DNA of 64,000 nt from Rhineura floridana (taxonomy: Eukaryota; Chordata; Lepidosauria; Squamata; Rhineuridae): NCBI RefSeq assembly GCF_030035675.1, contig NC_084484.1:187552934-187616933 (forward strand), written 5' to 3'. Every line of letters begins with the position of its first letter. Positions within the stretch are counted from its first letter, which is position 1. The translations under genes were made by a program, and so were the position numbers. The notes under the pieces are model-generated. The model had not been told where the DNA came from and did no database searches. It saw only the letters and a program-made list of their open reading frames with translations. Positions 38,111-49,300 of this stretch are shown here, one piece after another.

Positions 38111-39285
38111 CTGCAACATCTCTTCCCATACCACAATCGTCTTGTTCTTTTCCAACAGGTTAAAAAAAATCCCTGCATTTCAATGGATTCTCCAATAAGG
38201 ACAACTCACCAAGAACACTCCAGAGTCTCTCTACTCATGTTGGTGTCTGTGGCTTGAAAGCACCGAGGCGTTTCCACATGTCCCTTCCAAACATAAGGAG
38301 GATATTTATAAGACCTCTGTTCAAATCTTTTCCCAGCAGGTTAGCACAAACTCCCCCCTGAATCCATTCACATATCTCCAGGCAGGGTCAGCCCTAGGAT
38401 GTTTTCCCCCAGGAGCAAGTCCACGTGGGTCCATGGAGGGGGACGCACAAGCAGTTATTTGTGAGGAAACAGCTGAGGCCACTGGGATTGGTGTGGTATG
38501 GTTGCCAAGTGATTAGAAAAGAATGACCTGGCCTGCTCGTCTGCCCTTAAGAACACCTTCATCTGAGGAATTAGCAGGTGGAACTCTTCATGGCATGGAG
38601 ATAAGCACCATCAGCTGCGGACATTGCCAGATGAAGCTGCTTTTAAAGGCACAACTTCAGAGGCTGCTTGAAAACTGGCAATCCTGAATTGAACTCAATG
38701 AGCATCTTAAGGCCATGTCACATGACTGATTGGTCCAACCTGAAAGCAGTGGCATTCCTTCCCCCCACAACCCTAGTCACATTTGCTATGTAATATCTGT
38801 AAAGGATGCAAAGAGGAGACTGGGATGTGCAACACAGAAACTTCACTGGAGCTGTGCAGCTGCTAGAAGGATATTATTATAACAATTTATTTATATACAG
38901 TTTTTCAGCCCAAAGGCCTCCAAAGCTCTACACAGCATATTAAAGTAGCAAAAGGTACAACAGAGTACAGTACAGGAACCAGGACGCTATTTTGCTGTTT
39001 ACTTCTTGGTAAGTATAGACTAGGCTAGACAGTTTTGTTGTTTTGTGACTGTAATGCTCTGTATTTTACCTAGCCCTCAGGGGTGTGGGCTTTAAGGAAT
39101 CGTTTTGCTGCTGTAATTGCGCACTTATATTTAAGAAAGCTACTTATTTACCTTTACATCTTAGGGGCTGCCACAGGGAATGCCCCCTCCCAGAGGGGCA
39201 CTCCTTGAACTTCTGAAGGTGGTGGACCTACCAAGAGGGTCCCCTCTGCTGATTTTAACACCCGAAGGGAATGAGGTAGCCCTTC
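38111..39285. other. Intergenic stretch with an L2 tail and LTR-like tract
   Basis: An inverted L2-type tail is visible at about 38875-38960. At about 39040-39170 a tract with ATATTTAAGAAAGCTACTTA resembles the AATAAAGCTACTTCTA part of the LTR-like block at 24343 and may be an old LTR fragment. The rest is unassigned. Confidence 0.4.
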
Positions 39286-39289
39286 AGAT

Positions 39290-39450
39290 ATTTGAGGTAT
39301 AAGTCATTTAGGGCTTTGAAATATCGTCTCACCCCTTATATCCCCAGTCGATCACTGCGCTCTGCACAACATAAGAAGCTGACCTTTAGGGCTGTGGAAC
39401 TGACACTTTGGAATTCCCTCCCCTTAAATATTAGACAGGCCAGGGTTGCC
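39290..39450 (+). repeat. L2-like ORF2 C-terminal fragment
   Basis: The frame reads MRYKSFRALKYRLTPYIPSR, then LRSAQHKKLTFRAVELTLWN and SLPLNIRQA, an L2-type C terminus. It resembles 26080-26170 in the same orientation. Confidence 0.65.
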
Positions 39451-39454
39451 AGCC

Positions 39455-40045
39455 CTCCAAGTTTGGCCAGGAATGACCAGGAATTGAGCTCTATCTCCAG
39501 GAGAATTGCCAACCCTCCAAGTCTGGTCTGGGGTCCAGGAACTGATCTCCAAGCATGTCTTGAAGACAATCCAGGAGATGTGACAAACCACCACTCTAGT
39601 CTCACAGCGGCCTGTCATCTGAAAAAGCCCAATCAGGAAGGTGCAGGAGATACAAAGGGGGCAGGGGTTAATAGTCAGTAAAGAGAAGAGGGGAAACATG
39701 GAAACTAGTCCTGGGTGAATGTTGCAAAATAGAGTTGGGAGACTGGTAGAGGTGCAGAGACAGTCAGGAGTGACAGATAGGAGGAGCTGAGTATTCAAGA
39801 ACAGTTCCCCGTACCACTCCGTAGCTAAGCATGTTGCAGCTGCCTGTTGACTGAGCCAGGAGAAGGCCTACAGGGATATCCTTCTAAGACATTGTCACAA
39901 ATTTTAACCTGTACAATTGTCTTGCCAAGGGCAGGAGGTTTGTAGGATACAGAGGCAAAAAACACACAAGGAAGTTTCAAAGCTTTTATTTCAGAGCAGG
40001 CAAGGGAAAAAAAGGGTACAAGAGGGCTGGTGTTTGGGGGGATAC
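39455..40045. other. Downstream flank of second olfactory receptor
   Basis: A GTTGCCAGCCCTCCAAGT motif is repeated in diverged form (TTGCCAACCCTCCAAGT) at about 39440-39525, probably an old DNA-transposon fragment. Otherwise unassigned. It may include the receptor's 3' UTR. Confidence 0.4.
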
Positions 40046-40049
40046 AGAC

Positions 40050-41015
40050 TCACCTAGGCCTGGATTTGACAGTGACCCTGCTGGGCAGGAGCACCCTGGC
40101 AACCTGTTCCCGGATTTCCTTGGTCCTCACTCCATACACAATGGGGTTCAGCATGGGGGGAAAGAGGAGGTAGAGGTTGGCCAGTAGGATGTGGATATGG
40201 GGAGCCACGTGATGGCCAAAGCGGTGAGTGAAGAAGGAGAAGAGGGCAGGGCTGTAAGAGATCAAGATGACACAGATGTGGGAGCCACAGGTGCCAAAGG
40301 CCTTGAGCCTCGCCTCATGGGAAGAGAGGCGCAGCACTGCACGGAGAATGAAGAAGTAGGAGAGGCCGATGCATAGGAGGTCCCCTCCGATGACAACCAG
40401 AGCTACGCTCAGCCCATAGGCACGGCTGATGCTGGTGTCCCCACAGGCCAGCTTCACCACAGCCATGTGCTCGCAGTATGTGTGATGAATGACATTAGTC
40501 CGACAGTAGGACAGCCTCCGAATCAGGAGAGGACAAGGCGCCATCAGCAGCGTTCCCCTGACAACACCAGCCACGCCCATCTTGGCCACGAGCGAGCTCC
40601 TGAAGACTGAGCTGTACCTGAATGGGAAGCAGATGGCCACGTAACGGTCCAGTGCCATGGCCAACAGCACCGCCGACTCCATCATGCACAAGGCGTGGAT
40701 GAAGAACATCTGGGTCAGGCAGGCGCTGGCTTGGATCTCCCCACCCTGGAACCAGAAGATGCAGAGCACCTTGGGCAAGGCAGAGCTGGAGGTGGCCAGA
40801 TCAATCCCAGCCAGCATGCAGAGGAAGTAGCACATGGGCTGGTGGAGGGCTGGCTCTGTGGACACCACCAGGAGGATAGTGCAGTTTCCAACAATAATCA
40901 CCACGTAGATGGTACACACTGGCACAGACAGCCACATGTGATACGCTTCTAGTCCTGGGATGCCTTGCAGTAGGAACATGGGAGGCCAGAAATGAGTCTG
41001 ATTGGCCAGGGCCAT
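40050..41015 (-). CDS. Class I olfactory receptor, OR52/51-like
   Basis: 321 codons in one exon starting at ATG 41015. Landmarks: NQT glycosylation site at 5-7, Cys99, MALDRYVAIC at 120-129, loop Cys residues 171, 181 and 191, KAFGTC at 238-243 and PMLNPIVY at 287-294. GIPGLE, FFIHALCMMESAVLLAMALD and HTYCEHMAVVKLACGD mark it as class I, closest by eye to family 52. An acceptor-like TGATTTGCAG upstream on the minus strand fits a non-coding 5' exon. It shares orientation with the receptor 5.4 kb away, suggesting a tandem pair. The two proteins are clearly diverged. No defect is seen. Confidence 0.93.
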   Translation of the reverse strand: MALANQTHFWPPMFLLQGIPGLEAYHMWLSVPVCTIYVVIIVGNCTILLVVSTEPALHQPMCYFLCMLAGIDLATSSSALPKVLCIFWFQGGEIQASACLTQMFFIHALCMMESAVLLAMALDRYVAICFPFRYSSVFRSSLVAKMGVAGVVRGTLLMAPCPLLIRRLSYCRTNVIHHTYCEHMAVVKLACGDTSISRAYGLSVALVVIGGDLLCIGLSYFFILRAVLRLSSHEARLKAFGTCGSHICVILISYSPALFSFFTHRFGHHVAPHIHILLANLYLLFPPMLNPIVYGVRTKEIREQVARVLLPSRVTVKSRPR

Positions 41016-41394
41016 GACCCAGTATCACAGTGGGGCATGATCTACTCCTCCCACAGCTTCACTCACGCCACCTGCAAATCAGAGCACAAAACCACACATA
41101 TAGCAAAGATGAATTAGGGAGATGTGGGAGACTGCCAGGGATGCTCTGGGCACCAACATGCTCTGTGACACTGTGCAGACCTGTGGCTTTGGCCACCCCT
41201 ACATGACACACTAAACTCCACTCTGCTTTAGCAGAGAGAGCACAACTGGCAAGCAGAGTGCTGAAAAATAGACCAGCAGAGGCTTTGGACCGGCCAAGGT
41301 CAAGACCCACATCGGAATGGGCAAGTATGCCAGTTTCGCTTCCTCATCCTTCCACACTTAAGTTCACTTCTTCATATTTTCACACCATGTTGCA

Positions 41395-41690
41395 AATTTT
41401 TATTTAAAAATCCTCATGAAAATTTAACATTTTAGTGTGCCGTTCTCCTGATACACACATTGTTGTAAGCAATTTAGCCTAAAATACATACTTTTGCAAA
41501 GCAATTTTCCATAATGCAATGCATTTTTGTATTTTAACTAATTCATGCATCTTAGGCACACTTTACACCATTATATCCATTTTTGTACACATTACATGAC
41601 GGGAGAATTGCACTGCAAAATTCAGAAAAGTGTACATTTCAAAAGACAGCTGCGTTCCAGTTTGTATCTTGTTTCAGAAAGTGCAAATTA
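41395..41690 (+). repeat. AT-rich interspersed repeat, family unassigned
   Basis: Shares a series of motifs in the same order with 56876-57130: CCTCATGAAAAT, CAAAGCAATTT, TAATGCATTTTTGTAT, ATGCATCTT, GAGAATTGCA and AAATTTCAAA-like ends. Two copies in one orientation suggest a dispersed element, but I do not recognise its class. Confidence 0.6.
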
Positions 41691-42280
41691 AGTAAGTACA
41701 CCTTTAAATGCCAGCTGAATCACTTCTCTCCCCATCTCTAGCTCCATAGAGATCAAGAAGCAAAGCAATTGCAAGGTACAACCTTGTGAATGAGCAGAGA
41801 CAGATAAAAGTGAAAGCTGGACAGAGCTCCAACCCACATAGCAGCACTAGTAAGGAAGGCAGCTTGAAGAGCTGGCTCAGCTGAGCTTAAAAAACTCACC
41901 TGGAGGCAGCAAGAAGGACGAGGCAGAGTCCTTGCAGGGTAATGCTAACACTGATCCTGCAAAGGTAGGCAGGGAGTGACCTTTATAGGCTTGCTGTGCT
42001 AAACTCCCAGCAAGATCCCCAGCTGCTGAGGCCCTGGTGCTCAAAGGCATCTGTGCAATGGTGGGAGAGTCTTCCTCCTCTCACGTTAAATAGCCTCTCA
42101 GGTGTTTTAAGTTTGTCTTCCTGAGAGATTCAGCTGGCTGGCTGTGCAGCCCTCATGAGGCTGCCTTAAAAAGCAAATTCAGAGATGCTTCCCAGCCAGC
42201 AACTCTCGAGGCACAAGGCGCCTTCAAGAGGAGCGGTTCTTGTTGGGCTTAAATGAGACAGAAACCGTGCAGTAGTTCTA
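41691..42280. other. Unassigned stretch upstream of the second receptor
   Basis: No repeat or exon recognised. Confidence 0.4.
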
Positions 42281-42354
42281 TCTCTTTGCAGAGCATCTTT
42301 AGTACTATTAGTATTGGTATCATCACCATCATAATCAACAACAACAACTCCTGC

Positions 42355-42720
42355 TCCTGCTGAAGGAAGAGTGGGATATAAAAATAATAAATAAACAACA
42401 ACAACAACAACAATAATAGTATCCTGCTCTTCCTCCCAGAAGGAGCCCAGGGCAGCAAACAAAAACACTAAAAACACTCTAAAACATCTAAAAAAACCAG
42501 ACTTTAATATATAGTAACCAAATATCATTAAAAACATCTTTTTTAAAAAAAAGCTTTAAAAGCAGCTTAAAAAACAAATTCGAATACAGATGCAGACTGG
42601 GATAAGGTCTCTACTTAAAAGGCTTGTTGAAAGAGGAAGGTCTTCAGTAGGTGTCTAAAAGATAACACAGATGGCGCCTGTCTCAGAGGCATACTGGAAT
42701 AACTGCTGTGATAGGTTTTA
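42355..42720 (-). repeat. L2 ORF2 C terminus and 3' tail
   Basis: From right to left: a C-terminal coding remnant (CTTGTTGAAAGAGGAAGGTC), A-rich 3' UTR, TCCTCCCAGAAGGAGCCCAG and an (AAC)n/(AAT)n tail. This is a 5'-truncated L2 insertion. Confidence 0.7.
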
Positions 42721-43319
42721 TTGGTGGACTGTTGCTGTTGTTTAGGAGGAATCTTAGGAAGGAGGGACATGGATGATGCCACCCCAATTTCAGTGATCAT
42801 GGGTAGGAAGAGGTACAACCACAGGGTGGTGATGAGCTACCACAGAAGATGAGGGCAAGGGTATCTACGTCTTGTTCCTCACTCCCATTCCTCCCATGGA
42901 TGGGTTCCTGGTTGCTCATCTGCTGTGCCCACTGGCCTGTGTGTGCACACAGACCAACGCATAGGGCAGGGCACACCCTCAACTTGGTTTTTGCTCCAGA
43001 TGGAGGAAGGGGTGGTCTGGAGATAGTGGGGTGGATGTCACTCCATTGTCATGTTCAGACCACATCCTGGTGAAGTTTAGACTTACAGCTCCAATCCTCC
43101 CCTGTAGGAGTGATTGACAGATTAAGATGGTCCGCCCCAGAGACTAATGGAATCCACTGGATTCCTGAACGCCTTGGGGGAGTTCCCAGTGGATAGAGCA
43201 GGTGACCCTGTTGAAGCCCTTGTTATGCTGTGGAACAGCGAGACACATCAGGATCGTGACATGGTTGTCTCCGAGCACCCTCTCCGGCATTGTGTAGCCA
43301 GGTTTGCACCTTGGTACAC

Positions 43320-43518
43320 GGTCGAGGTCCACTCAGCCTTCCAACCATCCGTGGTCGGTAAAATGAGTACCCGGCATATGCTGAGGCGTAAAGAAAGGCC
43401 AGGGAAGGAACTGGCAATCCCACACCATATATACGGTCTGCCTAGTAAACATCACAAGACGTCACCCTAAGTGTCGGAAACGACTCGCACTACAAGTGAG
43501 GGGACACCTTTACCTTTT
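43320..43518 (+). mobile_element. tRNA-derived SINE, 5'-truncated
   Basis: It matches the 3' two-thirds of the SINE at 37349-37650 (GGTCGGTAAAATGAGTACCC, TATACGGTCTGCCTAGTAAA, ACCTTTACCTTT). The 5-bp duplication TACAC lies at 43315-43319 and 43519-43523, inside the L2 codons for the WYTP block. Confidence 0.88.
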
Positions 43519-43796
43519 TACACCAGACAAAGGGCAATGAAAGAGACTGGATGACGGCTAGAGCACTAGTGGTGAATAAGGTTACCAGGTCTCCAGTTTT
43601 GGGGCAGAGTCTCTGGTTTTTGGGGGTCCCCTCCGGTTCTCCGGCAAGCACCCCTTAATCTCCATACTCTCAGCTTCAATTTAAAATAATTTAAGTTTCT
43701 AGGTGGTCTGGTTCCCAAGATACACACCAAAACGTCAACCGCCCCCCCCGTGCGACTGTTAAATCTGTTTTATAGATCTTTATAACAGCTCCTAGC

Positions 43797-43888
43797 TCTA
43801 ACTACAACTCCCATCAGCCCAATCCAGTGGCCATGCTGGCTGGGGCTGATGGGAGTTGTAGTTTAAAAAAGTAATTTTTCCAAGCTCT
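43797..43888. mobile_element. Palindromic hAT MITE, left end eroded
   Basis: Very similar to the MITE at 22876-22991, sharing the ACTACAACTCCCATCAGCCC arms and the right end CCAAGCTCTG. The left outer arm is missing or replaced. Confidence 0.75.
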
Positions 43889-44089
43889 GTCTCTAACCCC
43901 GCCCTTTCAGGATTGTAGCCAGTAAATGAAGCCAGGGTTGTGACTTGTTGATCCAGGCATGCCTAGGCTTAATTTCAACGTCAGAAAATGGTGGCTTTGA
44001 GATTTTGCAGTTTGAGTAAGTAATATGGCTTAAAGGTTTTTTTTCTCTTGTGTACAAGAGTCAGACCCTGGGCTATGAAATATGAAAGT

Positions 44090-44580
44090 ATTTAATCCAA
44101 TACTTGCTTTCCATGTACCTGGCGTAAACCCCATTGAACTCCATTAGGACTTACTTTTGAGTAGACCTGGTTAGGATTGTGCTGTAAATTAATGGGACTT
44201 TTGAGTAAACATAGCACAGACTTGTGTTTGTGTTGTAAATCTTTCTCTTCCTCTCCAATCCTATTTTTAAAGCAATTAGGCAGGGTTTACCTAGGTATCA
44301 CACTTTTTATTATGTAGGAAACTAATACTGATTTTTTAAAAAAATGTTCCCCAATGACCAACTGGTTTGACAACAAACTATTATATGGGGTGTATTTTTA
44401 CACCTGCAAGTGTGTGTGTGTATATATATGGAGCCTTTAAAACAACCCTGTGAGGTAGGGTTGGTGATTGGAAACCAAGGCAGCTCACAATAAGAAATAA
44501 ATCCCTTTAAAAACCAATAACCATAAAACAAGTATAAACAGTTACAAAACAGCTTAAAGTGGCATGATTCCAAATTTTGG
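44090..44580. other. Old repeat sequence, unassigned
   Basis: A motif of the type CCCATTGAACTCCATTAGGA, CTTAC...GAGTAGAC and GGATTGTGCTG recurs at 37760-37845, 44880-44912 with 45388-45430, and 46140-46220. It is a dispersed amniote-type repeat whose class I cannot assign. Confidence 0.5.
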
Positions 44581-44589
44581 GTTGGGTGA

Positions 44590-44850
44590 ATGTTTATTTA
44601 TTTATTATTTTATTTATATCCCGCCCTTCCTCCCAGCAGGAGCCCAGGGCGGCAAACAAAAGCACTAAAAACACTTTAAAAATGATAAAAACAGACTTTA
44701 AAACATATTAAAACAAAACATCTTTAAAAACATTTTTAAAAGCTTTAAAAACATTTTTTTAAGAAAAGGTTTAAAAACATATTAAAAAGCAATTCCAACA
44801 CATACACAGACTGGGATAAGGTCTCAACTTAAAAGGCTTGTTAAAAGAAC
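44590..44850 (-). repeat. L2 LINE 3' tail
   Basis: (TATT)n, then ATCCCGCCCTTCCTCCCAGC, AGGAGCCCAGGGCGGCAAAC and A-rich sequence to a C-terminal remnant. It is the inverted form of 2755-3040. Confidence 0.8.
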
Positions 44851-44920
44851 AAGTTCCTTATCACTTGAGGGTACAGTTTTCCCTGGTTGAGTAACCCCAT
44901 TGAATACATTGGGACTTGCT

Positions 44921-45387
44921 CAGGGCTGTGGAGTCGGTACGCCAAACCTCCAACTCCAACTCCTCTATTTTTCTACTGTCCGACTCAGACTCCACCCAAA
45001 ATTGCTTCCGAATCCACAGCCCTGGAAAGGGCTGTAAATGTCTTTTTAAATTGGAACCTCTCATAGGAGCATTTTTATCACTGCCTGAATATGCGTTGAT
45101 CTTGGCATCACAGCATTTGTCTTCATCTGGGTCCTGTGTCATACACTGACACACAAAATGTTTTCCATCTTGAGTTATGGTGAAATGCTCAACTACAGCT
45201 GACTTCATGGGGAGCTTCTTTGACATTTTGAATTTATATTTTTAAAAAATTGTCAATCAAAATTTATTTTGAAGTCGGAGTCCGTACATTTCTACCGACT
45301 CCAACTCCACCCAAAATTGCTTCCGACTCCGACTCCACCCAAAATTGCTTCCGACTCCACGACTCCGACTCTGACTCCACAGCCCTG
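44921..45387 (-). mobile_element. 467-bp hAT element carrying a BED-finger frame
   Basis: The ends are CAGGGCTGTGGAGTCGG and CCACAGCCCTG, with a perfect 8-bp duplication GACTTGCT at 44913-44920 and 45388-45395. Repeated CCGACTCC/GGAGTCGG motifs are subterminal. The minus strand holds the 121-codon frame 45226-44861 starting MSKKLPMKS. It has FTITQDGKHFVCQC, a Cys-rich spacer and GSNLKRHL, the layout of a BED zinc finger at the N terminus of hAT transposases. The catalytic domain is absent, so this is an internally deleted copy. Confidence 0.85.
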
Positions 45388-45395
45388 GACTTGCT

Positions 45396-46370
45396 TCTCA
45401 GTAAACAAACATAGGATTGCACTATAAATATCTTTACAGGTTGTGTAAATAATGAACATATTTGATAGTCATGCTTATATAACTATTTTGTCATACTGTG
45501 TCCCAATAAGTATCTGATTTCACGCTATGGTTGTACAATACTTACTCGACATTTTAAGTATGCCTTGGGGCGGTCGTGGTTCTCCATTGTTTTCATCCTG
45601 ATAGGCTGAGAGATGGCGAGTAGCCCATGGTCACCCACTACAGTTTATAGCTCATTTCCATTTTGAAAAATTAATTAAAACAATTTACATGCAGGCAAAA
45701 TTTATTAAGTGGATTCACACAATATGTTTAAAGCACATCCAACTCGCATTTAAAGCACACGACTTCCCCTAAAGAATCCTGGAAGTGTCGTTTCCCCCTC
45801 ACAGTTATAGTTCTCACCACTCTTAACAAATTGCAGTTCCCATTATTCTGTGGTGGGATTCATGTGCTTCAAATGGGTGTTGAATATGCTTTAAATGAAT
45901 GGTGTGGATCTGCCCTAGGTATGATGTGCGTTCAAGAGTGAATTGAAAAGAACAAGTTTAAAAGATACTTCTTACTCTTACTCATTTCTCAGACCTCTTT
46001 CTGAAGGGTCAAATCTGTAAAGATGTTTGGAGCAGCCACGTTAAAAGATAAGGGCAGGTCATCTCAGGCAGGGGGTTGCCAACCCTGCTTGGATATGGAT
46101 ATATTTGGAGAGGATTCCTAGTCAAGCTTTACCAACAGCACAATCCAAACTATATCTGCTCAGAAGTCAGTCCTGTTGAGTTCTATGGGGCTTAATCCCT
46201 TAGTAAGTGTGTTTAGAATTGTAGCCTTCAGGAGCATCCATCTTTACTCCCCAATGCTCCCATCTAACATCTCCACAACACTAGGCTCCTTTGTCCCTAC
46301 AGTGGCCTTCTGGTGACTGGCCTGCCCTGAAGGCACTTAAACCCTTCTTGCTGAAAGCAAGTAGGCTAGA
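45396..46370. other. Unassigned interior of the composite insertion
   Basis: It contains further fragments of the AACATAGGATTG / CTCAGAAGTCAGTCCTGTTG dispersed repeat and nothing else recognisable. Confidence 0.4.
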
Positions 46371-46372
46371 TT

Positions 46373-49300
46373 ATTATTATTATTATTTATTAAATTTATA
46401 TACCGCCCGACTAGCAATAGCTCTCTGGGCGGTGAACATAAAATAGTATAAAAATACAATGAATAACAAAATAATATTAAAATACAATCAACAATACAAT
46501 AAACATTATTAAAATTAGATCAATGTAACTTAAAATGCTTCAGAGAATAGGAAGGTTTTGACCTGGCGCCGGAAGGAAAGCAGAGTCGGCGCCAGGCGTA
46601 CTTCCTCAGGGAGACTGTTCCATAGTTCGGGGGCCACCACTGAGAAGGCCCTAGATCTTGTCATCACCCTCCGGGCCTCCCTGTGAGTTGGAACCCGGAG
46701 GAGGGCCTTCGTAGCAGAACGTAGTGCACGGGCCGGTTCATATCGGAAGAGGCGTTCCGCAAGGTATCGTGGTCCCGCACCGTATAAGGCTTTATAGGTT
46801 AATACCAACACTTTGAATCTAGCCCGGAAACATATTGGCAACCAGTGCAAGCTGGCCAGAACAGGTGTTATATGCTCGGACTGCTTGGTCCTTGTCAGCA
46901 ATCTGGCCGCCGCATTTTGCACTAGTTGTAGCTTCCGAACTGTCTTCAAAGGTAGCCCTACGTAAAGCGCATTACAGTAATCCAAACGTGAGGTTACCAG
47001 AGCATGTACCACTGATGTAAGGTCCTCTTTACTCAAATAGGGACGTAGCTGGGCTACCAACCGAAGTTGGTAAAACGCATTCCTAACCACCGAGGCTACT
47101 TGAGCCTCAAGTGAGAGGGAAGAGTCTAAAAAGACTCCCAGACTACGAACCCGGTCCTTTAGGGGGAGTGTAACCCCGTCCAGGACAGGGTATATATCCA
47201 CCATCCGATCAGAGAACCCGTCCACCAACAGCATCTCAGTCTTGTCTGGATTGAGCTTCAGTTTGTTAACTCTCATCCAGTCCATTGTCGAGGCCAGGCA
47301 ACGGTTCAGCAAATCGACAGCCTCACCTGAAGAAGATGAAAAGGAGAAGTAGAGCTGCGTGTCATCAGCATACTGATGACAACGCACTCCAAAACTCCTG
47401 ATGACCTCTCCCAACGGCTTCATGTAGATATTAAAAAGCAGGGGGGACAAAACTGACCCCTGCGGGACCCCATATTGGAGAGCCCGCGGTGTCGAGCAAT
47501 GTTCCCCAAGCACTACCTTCTGGAGACGACCCGCCAAGTAGGAGCGGAACCACTGCCAAGCAGTACCTCCAACTCCCAACTCCGCGAGCCTCTCCAGAAG
47601 GATACCATGGTCGATGGTATCAAAAGCCGCTGAGAGATCAAGGAGAATCAACAGAGTTACACTCCCTCTGTCTCTTTCCCGACATAGGTCATCGTACAGG
47701 GCGACCAAGGCTGTCTCAGTGCCAAAACCGGGCCTAAAACCCGATTGAAATGGATCTAGATAATCAGTTTCATCCAATAGCGCCTGGAGCTGGCCAGCAA
47801 CCACCCGTTCCAAGACCTTGCCCAGGAATGGAACATTCGCCACTGGCCTGTAGCTGTTAAAATTGTCTGGGTCCAAGGAAGGCTTTTTCAGGAGTGGTCT
47901 CACCACTGCCTCTTTCAGACAGCCCGGGACCACTCCCTCTCGTAAAGAGGCATTTATCACTTCCTTGGCCCAGCTACCTGTTCCATTCCTGCTAGTTTTT
48001 ATCAGCCAGGAGGGGCAAGGATCCAGTACCGAAGTGGTTGCACGTACCTGTCCAAGCACCTTGTCCACGTCCTCGAGTTGAACCAACTGAAGCTCATCCA
48101 ACAAAACAGGACAAGACTGTGCTCCGGACACCTCACTAGGATCTACTGCTATAACTTGAGAGTCTAGGTCCCGGCGGATACATGAGATCTTATTCTGGAA
48201 GTGATCGGCAAACTGATTACAGCGGGCCTCCGATGATTCCACCCTGTCCGGAGGGTTTGAATGGAGAAGCCCCCGGACAACTCGAAAGAGCTCTGCTGGG
48301 CGGCAAAGAGATGATTTAATAGTGGCAGCAAAATGATGTTTTTTAGCTGCCTTCACTGCTCCTACATAGAGCTTAGTCGAAGCACTAACCAGCGCATAAT
48401 TGTATCCGTCGGGAGTTCGTCTCCATTTCCGCTCAAGCCTCCTCCTATCTTGCTTCATCGCTCTCAGCTCCGGAGTATACCATGGAGCTGTATGAGCTCT
48501 ACAAAGGAGAGGGCGTGCAGGAGCGATCGTGTTTACAGCCCGGGTCATCTCCGTATTCCACAGAGCGACCAGGGCTTCAGCAGGAGCGCCAGTCCTATCA
48601 GCCGGAAAATCCCCCAGAGCCCTTTGAAAACCTTCAGGATCCATTAGTCTCCGGGGGCGGACCATTTTAATAAGTCCCCCACCCTTGCAGAGGGAAGAGG
48701 TTACTGAAAGTCTAAACTTCAGCAAGCAGTGGTCTGTCCATGACAAAGGGAGTGTTGTAAAACTCCCCACATCCAGATCACTTTCCCCATGCTCAGTAGC
48801 AAAAACAAGGTCTAGAGTGTGCCCCGATACATGTGTTGGACCACTAACATATTGAGACAGCCCCATGGCTGTCATGGAAGCCATGAAGTCCTGAGCCGCG
48901 CCAGACAAAGTGGTCTCGGCATGAATGTTGAAATCCCCCAGTACTATTAGTCTGGGGGACCTCAACAATATATCCGAGACCACTTCCGCCAGCTCAGTTA
49001 GGGAAGCCATTGGGCAGCAAGGTGGGCGGTACACCAAAAGGATTCCCAGCCTGTCCCTCTGGCCCAACACAAGGTGTAAACACTCCAGGCCAGTAACTGA
49101 ATGAACATGGTGCTTGGTGAGTGAGATGGAACTCTTATAGACGACAGCGACCCCACCTCCCCGACCCTCAGATCTACCATGATGCTGGACCAGGTACCCC
49201 GGTGGGCAGAGCTGAGAGAGACCAACTCCTCCCTGCTCACCCACCCAGGTCTCGGTTATACATGCCAGATCGGCTGCCTCATCCACAATCAAATCGTGGA

